Assembly (NCBI GenBank): GCA_913009895.1
Contig: CAJVXY010000016.1
Span: forward strand, 1 to 61,353
Source: an uncultured Acidiferrobacteraceae bacterium
GTDB lineage: Bacteria > Pseudomonadota > Gammaproteobacteria > Acidiferrobacterales > SZUA-150
Length of the DNA stretch: 61,353 nt
Direction: 5' to 3'
Within the stretch, counting starts at the first letter, position 1; every line of letters begins with the position of its first letter. A program made the translations under genes and the position numbers. The notes beneath the pieces are model-generated. The model was not told the DNA's origin. It did no database searches and was given only the letters and a program-made list of their open reading frames with translations. Below, piece by piece: positions 28,973-36,584 of this stretch.

Positions 28973-29878
28973 CTATTTTTGTGTGCTGGGATTTTCCAGG
29001 GCAAGATTGCGTTTGTTCCAACGTCTAAGTCCCGCATCGTCCACGCGCAGGTTTTTAAAACCGGCTGCATAAAATATAACATAGTTAAACGCCGAACCGG
29101 TTCCGCCGAAACAGGTGAGCAGTATCGGTCGGTCCCGATTAATTTTTAATCGTTTCAGTAGCGGTGGTATTTTTGGTGTCTCCGCATAAAACATCCCCTT
29201 GGCATCTTTGCGTATATAGTCCTGCCATGGCTGGTTTACACTGCCGGGAATGCGACCATACTTGGGGTTGGCCGGGAACTTGTCCGTACCCGCGAAGTGG
29301 GTGGCAGGCCTGCCGTCGACGAGCAGGTAATTTTTCCGTATCTGGTCCAACTCGGTGGTTGATAGTTCGAGGGCGGGAAGTGGACGAGCCTCGAAGTTAC
29401 CGGTCTTGGTGACCTGGAGCGAGTCACCCACAGGCCCACGGGCCTTTAACCAACCGTGCCAACCTTCATCCAGGATGCCGACATTGGTATTTCCAAGGAG
29501 ATGAAACAGCCAACTCAGATAAAAGGCACCGAGAATTTCATCAGTATTCTGGCCCTTGTAATAAATCACAACCCCATCACCGTTATTGATGCCAAGGCCA
29601 CGAATAATTTTTTGTAACTTTTTGGGGGCAAAGTGGACCAGGGCGCCGTCATCGGCGATGTAACGCCAGTCGCTCTTGGTTGTGTGGACACTGCCTGGGA
29701 CGTTGCCACCGAAGGCGTGAGCGGCATAGTCGGATACCTCGATTATTTTGAGATTCTTTTGGCCCAGGTTCTTGATCAGCCACTGGGGACTGACGATTGG
29801 TGGTACCGTCACTGCGGACACGGGCAACGGGATCATCAAAAGAAACACGATAGGTAAATACAGCTGTCTTAGTGTCAT
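28973..29878 (-). CDS. Secreted tandem-rhodanese sulfurtransferase
   Basis: The 301-residue protein has a signal peptide (to about residue 23, PVSA) and two rhodanese domains. The first (about 28-150) lacks a catalytic Cys in the loop position (YYKGQNTDE); the second (about 170-290) has Cys in LLTCFGGTGSA, so only this one is active, as is usual for the family. Location should be periplasmic. Its ATG overlaps the folA stop by four bases (ATGA), so it is translationally coupled to folA, an odd partner. Confidence 0.85.
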   Translation of the reverse strand: MTLRQLYLPIVFLLMIPLPVSAVTVPPIVSPQWLIKNLGQKNLKIIEVSDYAAHAFGGNVPGSVHTTKSDWRYIADDGALVHFAPKKLQKIIRGLGINNGDGVVIYYKGQNTDEILGAFYLSWLFHLLGNTNVGILDEGWHGWLKARGPVGDSLQVTKTGNFEARPLPALELSTTELDQIRKNYLLVDGRPATHFAGTDKFPANPKYGRIPGSVNQPWQDYIRKDAKGMFYAETPKIPPLLKRLKINRDRPILLTCFGGTGSAFNYVIFYAAGFKNLRVDDAGLRRWNKRNLALENPSTQK

Positions 29879-30363
29879 TTTCTTTTGTACTCCACAATAT
29901 CAAAAGCGTATTTATTTTTTTCATCTACATCGTGGTGTTCGCTGGAAATTTCCTGCCAGTCATGCCAGTTTATTTCCGGAAATAAAACATCACCTTCTAT
30001 CTCTGCAGCAATTTTTGTTATTAACATTCTTGGGGCAACAGCCAGTGCCGTCACATATAATCCCGCACCGCCAATAATAAATACTTCCTCATTATCACCA
30101 GTAATTGCAAGCATTTCATCAAATGAATTTACGACTTCGCAGCCCTCTGCCTTAAAATCCGTATTACGAGACAGGACAATATTGCGCCTGTTAGGCAGGG
30201 GTCGACCAATGTCCTGGTAGTTTTTTCTGCCCATGACGATAGTGTTGCCAGTGGTCGTTTTTTTGAAAAAGGCCATGTCAGCAGGCAAGTGCCAGGGCAG
30301 GGTATTATTTTTGCCAATAACACCATTGCGTGCAATAGCTGCAATGATTGATAGTCGGCTCAT
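29875..30363 (-). CDS. folA: Dihydrofolate reductase
   Basis: The 162-residue DHFR regenerates tetrahydrofolate after thymidylate synthesis. Landmarks: IAAIARNGVIGKNNTLPWHL, acidic D29 (E. coli D27), MGRKNYQDIGRPLPNRRN, and the FIIGGAGLY NADPH-loop. It lies 38 bases downstream of thyA, its metabolic partner, and overlaps the rhodanese start by four bases. Confidence 0.97.
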   Translation of the reverse strand: MSRLSIIAAIARNGVIGKNNTLPWHLPADMAFFKKTTTGNTIVMGRKNYQDIGRPLPNRRNIVLSRNTDFKAEGCEVVNSFDEMLAITGDNEEVFIIGGAGLYVTALAVAPRMLITKIAAEIEGDVLFPEINWHDWQEISSEHHDVDEKNKYAFDIVEYKRK

Positions 30364-30401
30364 ATTATATTAAATAATTATCGCTATAAAACGGGGCGCG
30401 C

Positions 30402-31196
30402 TTAAACTGCCACAGGCGCCTTGATACCCGGGTGGGGTTCGTAATCAGTGAGCTCAAAATCATCATAGGTAAAATCAAAAATTGAAGAGACCGAAGGATT
30501 TATTTTCATAGTGGGCAAGGTCTTTGGTGCTCTTGCCAGCTGAATATCGGCCTGCTCAATGTGATTACTGTACAAATGTGCATCACCAAGCGTGTGGATG
30601 AAATCGCCAAGCTGGTAATTAGTTACTTGTGCCATCATCATGGTGAGCAAGGCATAAGAAGCAATGTTAAATGGCACACCGAGAAAAATATCGGCGCTTC
30701 TTTGATAAAGCTGACAAGACAATTTGTTGTTAGCCACATAAAACTGGAAAAATGCATGGCACGGCGGTAATGCCATTTGCTCAAGCTCACCTACATTCCA
30801 GGCACTAACAATAATTCTCCTGGAGTCTGGCGTCTCTTTTAGTTGTTTTACTACCTGGCTGATTTGATCTACGTGACTGCCATCAGATTTTTGCCAGTGG
30901 CGCCATTGCGCGCCATAAACTGGGCCAAGATTCCCTTTTTCGTCAGCCCATGCATCCCAGATCTTGACGCCATTAGTTTTCAGGTAATTTATGTTGGTAT
31001 CACCACTGAGAAACCAGAGTAGTTCATGAATAATGGATTTCATATGTAACTTTTTAGTGGTCAACGCCGGAAATCCTGCCGCCAGATCGTAACGTGACTG
31101 GTGGCCAAATATGCTTAAGGTGCCCGTGCCGGTTCTGTCGCCCTTGCTGGCGCCAGTGTGTTTAATGGATTTTAGTAACTCAAGATATTGTTTCAT
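30402..31196 (-). CDS. thyA: Thymidylate synthase
   Basis: The 264-residue ThyA methylates dUMP with methylene-tetrahydrofolate. Catalytic Cys146 lies in [11 protein letters not shown], and the [18 protein letters not shown] segment is the family signature. Length is identical to E. coli ThyA. It is first in the thyA-folA-rhodanese unit. Confidence 0.98.
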   Translation of the reverse strand: MKQYLELLKSIKHTGASKGDRTGTGTLSIFGHQSRYDLAAGFPALTTKKLHMKSIIHELLWFLSGDTNINYLKTNGVKIWDAWADEKGNLGPVYGAQWRHWQKSDGSHVDQISQVVKQLKETPDSRRIIVSAWNVGELEQMALPPCHAFFQFYVANNKLSCQLYQRSADIFLGVPFNIASYALLTMMMAQVTNYQLGDFIHTLGDAHLYSNHIEQADIQLARAPKTLPTMKINPSVSSIFDFTYDDFELTDYEPHPGIKAPVAV

Positions 31197-31308
31197 ATGG
31201 TAGTTTTCCGACGAAAGGCATACTGATCAATAGACAAGGCGTTTTAATAAATCAGGAATTAGGTAATAATCATATTCACAGCTCAATTATATCGTTATTT
31301 ATAATTTT

Positions 31309-32049
31309 ATGCGTAACCCGGACCAGGAACAATACAAGCAACAGCAAAATGAACGGCAAACCCTGCCAGCAGCTGTCTCAGACCGCCCGTGGGAAGATTA
31401 CCTGTTCATGCGGCCTTTATTACGACATATGGGTGACGCTGCATTTATGTATAAAGCCATACCCATGGTCCTGCGGGGTTGTGCTGCGCTGACTATTTTA
31501 GCAAGCCTGGCAGTATTTTTTAGTGCCGGTAAAATGATTTTTGAGTTGCCCACGATTAGCGCTATTTTTGGTGGCATCATGTTTCAGCTACTTTATATTT
31601 TGGGCGTGTACGCGGTTGTCCATGTTTTTGTCATACGGGCCCGGGATATTGCCCGGTTACAGCCAAAAGAAAACTACATGCTTCCCATGAGTGCAATATT
31701 GTTAAAATTGCTGGGTGAAGCCTATGCCAGTTTTGTTGCCCTTGTCGCACTCGGCAGTGGTGTATTTGTCTGGTTCACCGGCCTGAAAGCCGGCGTTATC
31801 CTTGGCCCCCTGGCGCAGTTTTTCCCAACTATTGGTGACCCAAGTTTTATTGGCGGCATTGAAATTATCCTGAAAGGCTTGCTCATAGCTGTGGCCAGCA
31901 TTATTTCTACCTATATCGTATCCGAGTTAATTACGGTGTTATCGAATCTTGCCAGCCTCGGCAATTCGCAGGATCTTACCGCATCGCGACCTCGACAGTT
32001 GCCAGCCAGACCGCGTGAGCTTGGCGCCAGGATTGGCAATGGTTCATAA
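31309..32049 (+). CDS. Polytopic membrane protein of unknown function
   Basis: The 246-residue protein has a polar N-terminus (about 45 residues) and roughly four to five hydrophobic segments (about 50-72, 80-105, 127-145, 146-165, 188-212), ending in a basic, Pro/Arg-rich tail. There is no motif I recognise. It is divergent from thyA and convergent with folD, from which it is separated by a hairpin terminator. Start codon context is weak. Confidence 0.6.
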   Translation: MRNPDQEQYKQQQNERQTLPAAVSDRPWEDYLFMRPLLRHMGDAAFMYKAIPMVLRGCAALTILASLAVFFSAGKMIFELPTISAIFGGIMFQLLYILGVYAVVHVFVIRARDIARLQPKENYMLPMSAILLKLLGEAYASFVALVALGSGVFVWFTGLKAGVILGPLAQFFPTIGDPSFIGGIEIILKGLLIAVASIISTYIVSELITVLSNLASLGNSQDLTASRPRQLPARPRELGARIGNGS

Positions 32050-32058
32050 CCAGGAATA

Positions 32059-32086
32059 AGTGACTAGTAGTTAGCTGCTAGTTACT
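32059..32086. terminator. Hairpin between convergent genes
   Basis: Stem AGTGACTAGTAG / CTGCTAGTTACT (12 positions, two G-U pairs) with a TTAG loop, then ATTTCTT. It ends the membrane-protein transcript and overlaps the folD stop codon by two bases, so it may act in both directions. Confidence 0.6.
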
Positions 32087-32945
32087 ATTTCTTCAGGTCA
32101 GAACGTTCGGTTGCCTCAAGGGTATTGAGCAACAGGGTGGCGACTGTCATGGGGCCAACACCACCGGGTACAGGCGTAATCCATGAGGCTCTTTTTAGCG
32201 CGCTGGCAAATTCAACATCTCCCACTAACTGGCCGTCGGTTAAACGATTCATGCCGACATCAATTACGATGGCGCCCGGTTTTATCCAGTCGCCACTAAC
32301 GAGTTCAGCCTTGCCCACACCCACCACCACAATATCGCCCAGGCCAACCTTGGCTGGCAAGTCTGTTGTAAACCGGTGACAAGTCGTCACGGTGCAGCCA
32401 GCCAGTAGTAATTCCAGCGACATGGGACGGCCTACTATATTTGATGCGCCGACCACAACTGCATCTTTCCCGCGTATGGTTTCGCCGGTATTTTCAAGTA
32501 AGTGCATAATGCCGTAAGGAGTGCAGGGGCGGAGCAAGGGCATACGCAGGACTAACCGACCGACATTATAAGGATGAAAACCATCGACATCTTTGGTGGG
32601 GCTAATACGTTCTATGACTGTTTGGGGATCAATGTGCCCGGGCAGGGGTAATTGTACGAGAATGCCATCAATTGTCGGGTCGGCATTCAGGTCATCAATC
32701 AGGGCCAGTAACGTGGCTTGCGAGGTATCCACAGCCAAATCGTGTGACACTGACTTAAAGTTCACCTGCTTGCATGCCTTGCGTTTATTGCGTACATAAA
32801 TCTCTGAAGCAGGATCAGTACCGACCACGATAACGGCCAGGCCAGGCAAGCGCTTGCCAGCCTTGAGCCTGTCGGCAACGCTGGTGGCGATAGATTCGCG
32901 TAATTGCGAGGCAATTTTTTTGCCATCGATAATATTGGCTGGCAT
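32085..32945 (-). CDS. folD: Bifunctional methylenetetrahydrofolate dehydrogenase / cyclohydrolase
   Basis: FolD interconverts methylene-, methenyl- and formyl-tetrahydrofolate with NADP. The 286-residue protein has the substrate Tyr/Lys in [15 protein letters not shown], the signature [13 protein letters not shown], the [14 protein letters not shown] segment and the C-terminal [15 protein letters not shown]. It completes a folate-related group with thyA and folA, though each is on its own transcript. The tRNA cluster begins 180 bases upstream. Confidence 0.98.
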   Translation of the reverse strand: MPANIIDGKKIASQLRESIATSVADRLKAGKRLPGLAVIVVGTDPASEIYVRNKRKACKQVNFKSVSHDLAVDTSQATLLALIDDLNADPTIDGILVQLPLPGHIDPQTVIERISPTKDVDGFHPYNVGRLVLRMPLLRPCTPYGIMHLLENTGETIRGKDAVVVGASNIVGRPMSLELLLAGCTVTTCHRFTTDLPAKVGLGDIVVVGVGKAELVSGDWIKPGAIVIDVGMNRLTDGQLVGDVEFASALKRASWITPVPGGVGPMTVATLLLNTLEATERSDLKK

Positions 32946-33127
32946 AGATATAGTGATTCCATCGGTCTTGACACAGGACGCCGCATAATGGCACGGGTCA
33001 GGTGTTCAGGCCAAGGCATTAAACGGGCATTTTGCTGGTGTTTGAGCGTTGCGTTTACACTATCAGCAACGTATATTTCACGCCCTTGCGAAATACCAGG
33101 CAAGGACAATAGTTTTAAGCAAGTATT

Positions 33128-33204
33128 CGGGGTATAGCGCAGTCTGGTAGCGCGCCTGCTTTGGGAGCAGGATGTCGGGAGTTCGAATCTCTCTACCCCG
33201 ACCA
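33128..33204 (+). tRNA. tRNA-Pro(UGG)
   Basis: A complete 77-base cloverleaf: acceptor CGGGGTA / TACCCCG with encoded CCA, D-arm GCGC..GCGC, anticodon loop TTTGGGA within CCTGC / GCAGG (anticodon TGG), and GTTCGAATC T-loop. First gene of the Pro-Arg-His-Lys cluster. Confidence 0.97.
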
Positions 33205-33285
33205 AACATCATTATTATCTAGTAAGATTTGGGTATAATGTGATCGAAGTGCGCCCGTAGCTCATCTGGATAGAGCATCGGCCTT

Positions 33286-33973
33286 TAAGCTCGTGCCTAA
33301 TCAACATTCAGGCGCGGTAAATAGGAGCCTTGGCAAGGAAACAAAACTTGCTAAGTGGACTGCACTGTATCGGGGAAACCTTAACAGCCATTTTAGTGAT
33401 ATGGGCTGATGGCAATCCCGAGGAAACCCATGGTATACCCAGCCGATGGTGTGGTAGCGTTATATTTATGGCACATCACACCAAAGAAAAGGGAGACCTG
33501 GGCGTTTTGAAGGCTCAAGTGAGTCTTTATGAGCAGGGGTATTTGATACTCCAGCCAATAACGGAGCATGCTCCGTTTGATTTGGTGGCTTATAAGGATG
33601 GGCAGTTCAAGCGGGTACAAGTAAAGTATAAATCTTTAGACAAGACCGGGGCGCTAACTGTGCACTTTCGGTCAAGCTGGGCTGATAAACATGGTACTCA
33701 TATGAGGCCTGTTGATAAGGATCAAATTGATCTCTATTGTATTTATTGTCCAAATACTAATGATTGTTATTACCTTGACCCGAATGATTTTGATAAATCT
33801 GTCACCTTGAGGGTAGAGGCGCCCAAGAATAATCAGAGCGTGAATGTTAAATTCACAGCTGATTTTCGTGGGGTTCCGTAGAGGCCATACGTGCAGCACC
33901 TGAGATGGTGAAGAGATGGTCCAGACCACAAATATCTTGCTTTTAAGATAGCAGTGAAAACTGTAGTGGTAAG
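33286..33973 (+). ncRNA. Group I self-splicing intron in tRNA-Arg(UCU), 688 nt
   Basis: The fold can be traced by eye. P1: exon GGCCTT (33280-33285) with guide GGAGCC (33324-33329), giving U-G at the splice site; an extra hairpin CGTGCCT / AGGCGCG (33292-33316) extends P1. P2: TTGGCAAG / CTTGCTAA (33330-33354). P3: CTGCAC (33360-33365) with GTGCAG (33891-33896). P4: TCGGG (33370-33374) with CCCGA (33417-33421). P5: CAGCCAT / ATGGGCTG. P7: GGCCAT (33883-33888) with ATGGTCC (33916-33922). P8: CACC / GGTG. P9: two hairpins, one CAGT-GAAA-ACTG. The terminal base is G33973. The 5' half strongly recalls IC3 introns of cyanobacterial tRNA-Leu. Confidence 0.93.
33468..33881 (+). CDS. Intron-encoded PD-(D/E)XK homing endonuclease-like protein
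   Basis: The gene lies in the P6 loop of the intron, between the P4/P6 and P7 strands; its TAG stop ends two bases before P7. I chose ATG 33468 because the frame further upstream runs through the ribozyme core. The 137-residue product resembles the I-Ssp6803I-type (PDDEXK_5) family: N-terminal EKGDLG, then APFDLVAYKDGQFKRVQVK, giving the expected Asp38 and Gln51-x-Lys53. Relatives, as I remember them, have Glu right after KGDxG; here it is Val13, so cleavage activity is doubtful. Likely role: intron homing into intronless tRNA-Arg genes. Confidence 0.85.
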   Translation: MAHHTKEKGDLGVLKAQVSLYEQGYLILQPITEHAPFDLVAYKDGQFKRVQVKYKSLDKTGALTVHFRSSWADKHGTHMRPVDKDQIDLYCIYCPNTNDCYYLDPNDFDKSVTLRVEAPKNNQSVNVKFTADFRGVP

Positions 33974-34015
33974 CTAAGCCGAGGGTAGCAGGTTCGAATC
34001 CTGCCGGGCGCGCCA

Positions 34016-34154
34016 AACATATATAAATATGTACGACTACCGGGAAGGAGTCGGAGAAATGAGGCAGGATGCCAAAGCCGAGTGTGAGGAACGAGTGGCG
34101 AGTTATGAGTAAAATCCTTACACCTGGATACTCGTCTCTCGTAACTGATTTTAT
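34016..34154. repeat. tRNA-Arg to tRNA-His spacer with imperfect inverted repeat
   Basis: The spacer holds repeated ACGAGT/GTTATGAGT words on the left (34087-34115) and a roughly complementary block GGATACTCGTCTCTCGTAAC (34126-34145). The arms can pair imperfectly. This is of the kind seen in dispersed intergenic repeats, and it is unlike the compact spacers of other tRNA clusters. No gene is seen. Confidence 0.45.
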
Positions 34155-34231
34155 GGTGAGCGTAGCTCAGTTGGTAGAGCCCCGGATTGTGATTCCGGTC
34201 GTCGTGGGTTCAAGTCCCATCGTTCACCCCA
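34155..34231 (+). tRNA. tRNA-His(GUG)
   Basis: Cloverleaf with acceptor GTGAGCG / CGTTCAC, the encoded extra G(-1) at 34155 facing C73, and CCA encoded. Anticodon stem CCGGA / TCCGG with loop TTGTGAT, anticodon GTG. T-loop GTTCAAGTC. Confidence 0.97.
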
Positions 34232-34258
34232 TTTTACAGGTACTGTCCGTTTAGAAAT

Positions 34259-34334
<76 letters not shown>

Positions 34335-34345
34335 TTTCAGATATC

Positions 34346-34368
34346 AACCCCCGTACTTGGGGGTTTTT
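34346..34368 (+). terminator. Intrinsic terminator of the tRNA cluster
   Basis: Stem AACCCCC / GGGGGTT with loop GTACTT, followed by TTTTTAT. It lies 11 bases after tRNA-Lys. Confidence 0.85.
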
Positions 34369-34488
34369 ATTTTCCCGGGTAAAATAACTTCCTGATTAAC
34401 TGAATGCTTATCGAAGCGTAGGTTACATATCGTATTTAAAAGCCCATCAAATAAACCACAATGCGCCTTGACCAATTATTACTTTTCT

Positions 34489-35238
34489 CTAAATTTCAAC
34501 GTAGACCCATTTATCTCGAAGACGCTTGAGTACTTGTTCCATTGCCGACGGAACTACCAATACCCCTGGTAGTAGTTTTGCCTCGATACCTTTTTCATCT
34601 TTCAGGCGGCGAATGGTTTTATTACAGGCAAGAAAAGTTAAATTCTTATAGCGCAACGTAAGGTCCTGTATACGCCGCCCGACCGGCGTAACATCGGCCC
34701 GTAGTATGTTTAGCCCGGATGACTGTACTAAAACTTCCAGGTTTAGTGACTTGTTACTTTTCTTGTATTTTAATAATAGACGTTCAATATCATCCAGTGC
34801 ATCAATCAAATTCGCGGGGTCTTTTTCGATACGAAGAATAGCATTTGTCTCGTCAACGTTTACACTGGCCTGTACAAATTCTTTCAGGGATAAAAAGCTC
34901 TTTAGTCCATTTGGCGCCACTGGTTGAACGACTGTCGGGCTATGCAAAAGCAAAGCTAGTGATGCACCGGCAACAATAAACAGACTGGCAGCTAATGCCA
35001 GAAAAGGTGCGCGCAAGCTGTACGTCTGATTCAAACGTTTTGTAGTTGAGGTTTTAGTAGACGTATCCTGATATGCGGAACGATACAGGCTGCGGATTTC
35101 ACGCATTGCACTAATATCCTCACGCAACCTGGCATCACGCTGCATCGCCTGCTCAAAATGCTCAGCATGTTCCTCGGTCATTTCACCGTCGATAAACGTG
35201 CAAATATCTTCCCTGGTATATTTAGAACCTGTGGTCAT
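34489..35238 (-). CDS. Anti-sigma factor with periplasmic DsrE-like domain
   Basis: The 249-residue protein follows the ECF sigma gene and has the layout of a membrane anti-sigma factor: an N-terminal cytoplasmic segment with FIDGEMTEEHAEHFEQAM (anti-sigma helices, about 9-60), one membrane helix (about 77-97), then a periplasmic part. Residues about 125-249 resemble DsrE/DsrF-like proteins: LNLEVLVQSSGLNIL, the LTFLACNKT segment with a single Cys, and a C-terminal PSAMEQVLKRLRDKW helix. The secreted DsrE protein at 36071 has the matching FSACQNT. I have not met this fusion described; the domain call is by eye. Confidence 0.75.
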   Translation of the reverse strand: MTTGSKYTREDICTFIDGEMTEEHAEHFEQAMQRDARLREDISAMREIRSLYRSAYQDTSTKTSTTKRLNQTYSLRAPFLALAASLFIVAGASLALLLHSPTVVQPVAPNGLKSFLSLKEFVQASVNVDETNAILRIEKDPANLIDALDDIERLLLKYKKSNKSLNLEVLVQSSGLNILRADVTPVGRRIQDLTLRYKNLTFLACNKTIRRLKDEKGIEAKLLPGVLVVPSAMEQVLKRLRDKWVYVEI

Positions 35239-35292
35239 TATTTATTTTCTCCATAGTGTAAATTATCTTAAGCAAATGGTTCCACCGTCAGC

Positions 35293-35847
35293 CTATATTA
35301 CCCGGTGTAAAGTTACCGGCTGGGTTGATACGGTGTGATTGCAGTAGTCCCTTAGCTGTTGTCTTAATGCATCTCTTGCTCGCGCTAACCTGCTGGTAAC
35401 TGTGCCTAATGGTATCTCCAGCGCCTCAGCAACCTGCGGATAGGTATATCCTGCCAAATCTACTAATGATAATACTTCCCTTTGTTTTCTTGGCAAACGG
35501 GCAACGGCCGCCCGTACCCGTCTTACAATTTCCTCTTTTTCCTGGCCGTCTTCCGGTGCAAGTTCTTCGAACTCATCCAGATCATCAAAGTCGTCATGTT
35601 TTTTTCGACGACGCAGGTGATCTCGCCAGCAGTTGGTCAGGATGTCGATAATCCATCGCTCCATGGCATAGGTTTCCCGCAGTTGCCCCAGGTTTTTATA
35701 GGCCCGTGTTAGCGCCTCCTGGGTCAGGTCATCTGCAAGCGCCCTGTCACAACACCACGAGAGTGCGATACGGTGCAGTTTCCTGCGCCGTTCCCCGAGG
35801 TTTTGTCGATAAAGCCGTGCCCGACAAAGCCAGTCAAAAGGATTCAT
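35293..35847 (-). CDS. ECF RNA polymerase sigma factor
   Basis: A 184-residue sigma-70 family ECF factor. Region 2 has LADDLTQEALTRAYKNLGQL (core binding and -10 contact) and region 4 a helix-turn-helix LAGYTYPQVAEALEIPLGTVTSRLARARD. The acidic linker DDFDDLDEFEELAPED joins them. A good ribosome site (GGGAGG) precedes the ATG. The anti-sigma gene begins 54 bases downstream, so the pair is an operon. The divergent DsrE and porin genes are the obvious candidate targets. Confidence 0.92.
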   Translation of the reverse strand: MNPFDWLCRARLYRQNLGERRRKLHRIALSWCCDRALADDLTQEALTRAYKNLGQLRETYAMERWIIDILTNCWRDHLRRRKKHDDFDDLDEFEELAPEDGQEKEEIVRRVRAAVARLPRKQREVLSLVDLAGYTYPQVAEALEIPLGTVTSRLARARDALRQQLRDYCNHTVSTQPVTLHRVI

Positions 35848-36070
35848 ATTTTTCCTCCCAACTCACCAAGACGCATCAGCATCGACAATCGTTCCAAATA
35901 TTTTCAAAGCTTTGTTTCCGGTAATTATTCAGTAATTAAATATGGATCGAATGGGTTCACTGGCGCGTCATTGTACTCCAAGTCACGGGTATTTCTTGCC
36001 GTAAATTTAATAATTCTAATTCGGTAGGCGTTGACGATGATCATGAAAAATTTATCAACCGGAGGAAACA

Positions 36071-36517
36071 ATGTATCGATTATTAACAGGAACGATAGTC
36101 ACTTTGACAATGGCTATGGTACTCAGCACCAGTCCAGCACTGGCAACAGCAGGGATTAACAGTGCTGAAAAGAAAATTGTACTGCAAATTAGCGACGGCA
36201 GCCCTAAAAAACAAACACTGGTATTAAATGTCGCTAAGAATCTAATCAAACATTATGGCATTGATAATGTGAAGGTAGAGATCGTTGCCTTTGGTCCCGG
36301 GTTACGCCTGTTATTCAAAGATAATGTCAATAGTAGCCGTGTGCAAAGTCTTTCTACGTACGGTGTTCAGTTTTCTGCTTGTCAGAATACCACTCGTGCG
36401 ATGACCAAGATCCTGGGCTATAAGCCAGAGCTCAATGAAGCAGCGGTGCCAGTGAAAGCGGGCGTCGCGCGCATTATAGAGCTGACGGAAAAGGGTTACA
36501 CACTGGTGCGACCATAA
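36071..36517 (+). CDS. Secreted DsrE-family protein
   Basis: The 148-residue protein has a signal peptide (cut near ALATA, residue ~26) and a DsrE/DsrF-like fold: VLQISDGSPKKQTLVLNVAKN, KVEIVAFGPGLRLL, and the cysteine segment GVQFSACQNT. DsrE proteins carry or transfer sulfane sulfur in the cytoplasm; periplasmic members are found but less understood. It has a strong ribosome site (CGGAGGAAAC). It lies head to head with the sigma/anti-sigma genes and 67 bases before a porin. Confidence 0.85.
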   Translation: MYRLLTGTIVTLTMAMVLSTSPALATAGINSAEKKIVLQISDGSPKKQTLVLNVAKNLIKHYGIDNVKVEIVAFGPGLRLLFKDNVNSSRVQSLSTYGVQFSACQNTTRAMTKILGYKPELNEAAVPVKAGVARIIELTEKGYTLVRP

Positions 36518-36584
36518 ATCCAAACTAAATTTACTTAATTAATTTATTTATAAATATAAAAATTTCTTTCAGGAGAGATATTCA

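Larger units (their letters stand above)
33251..34015 (+). tRNA. tRNA-Arg(UCU), interrupted by a group I intron
   Basis: The 5' exon is 33251-33285 and the 3' exon 33974-34015. Joined, they give a normal 77-base tRNA: acceptor GCGCCCG / CGGGCGC, encoded GCCA end, anticodon stem TCGGC / GCCGA and loop CTT+CTAA, hence anticodon TCT. The body closely resembles E. coli argU. The split lies between the first and second anticodon bases (U34|C35). No other tRNA-Arg is present in the window, so AGA/AGG reading by this gene would require splicing. Confidence 0.93.

Noticed and set aside
33330-33467. N-terminal extension of the intron-encoded protein
   Set aside because: This part overlaps P2 to P5 of the ribozyme, so its sequence is explained by RNA structure and it has no start context.
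34069-34254. 61-codon frame running through tRNA-His
   Set aside because: It overlaps a perfect tRNA gene on the same strand and has no protein-like features.
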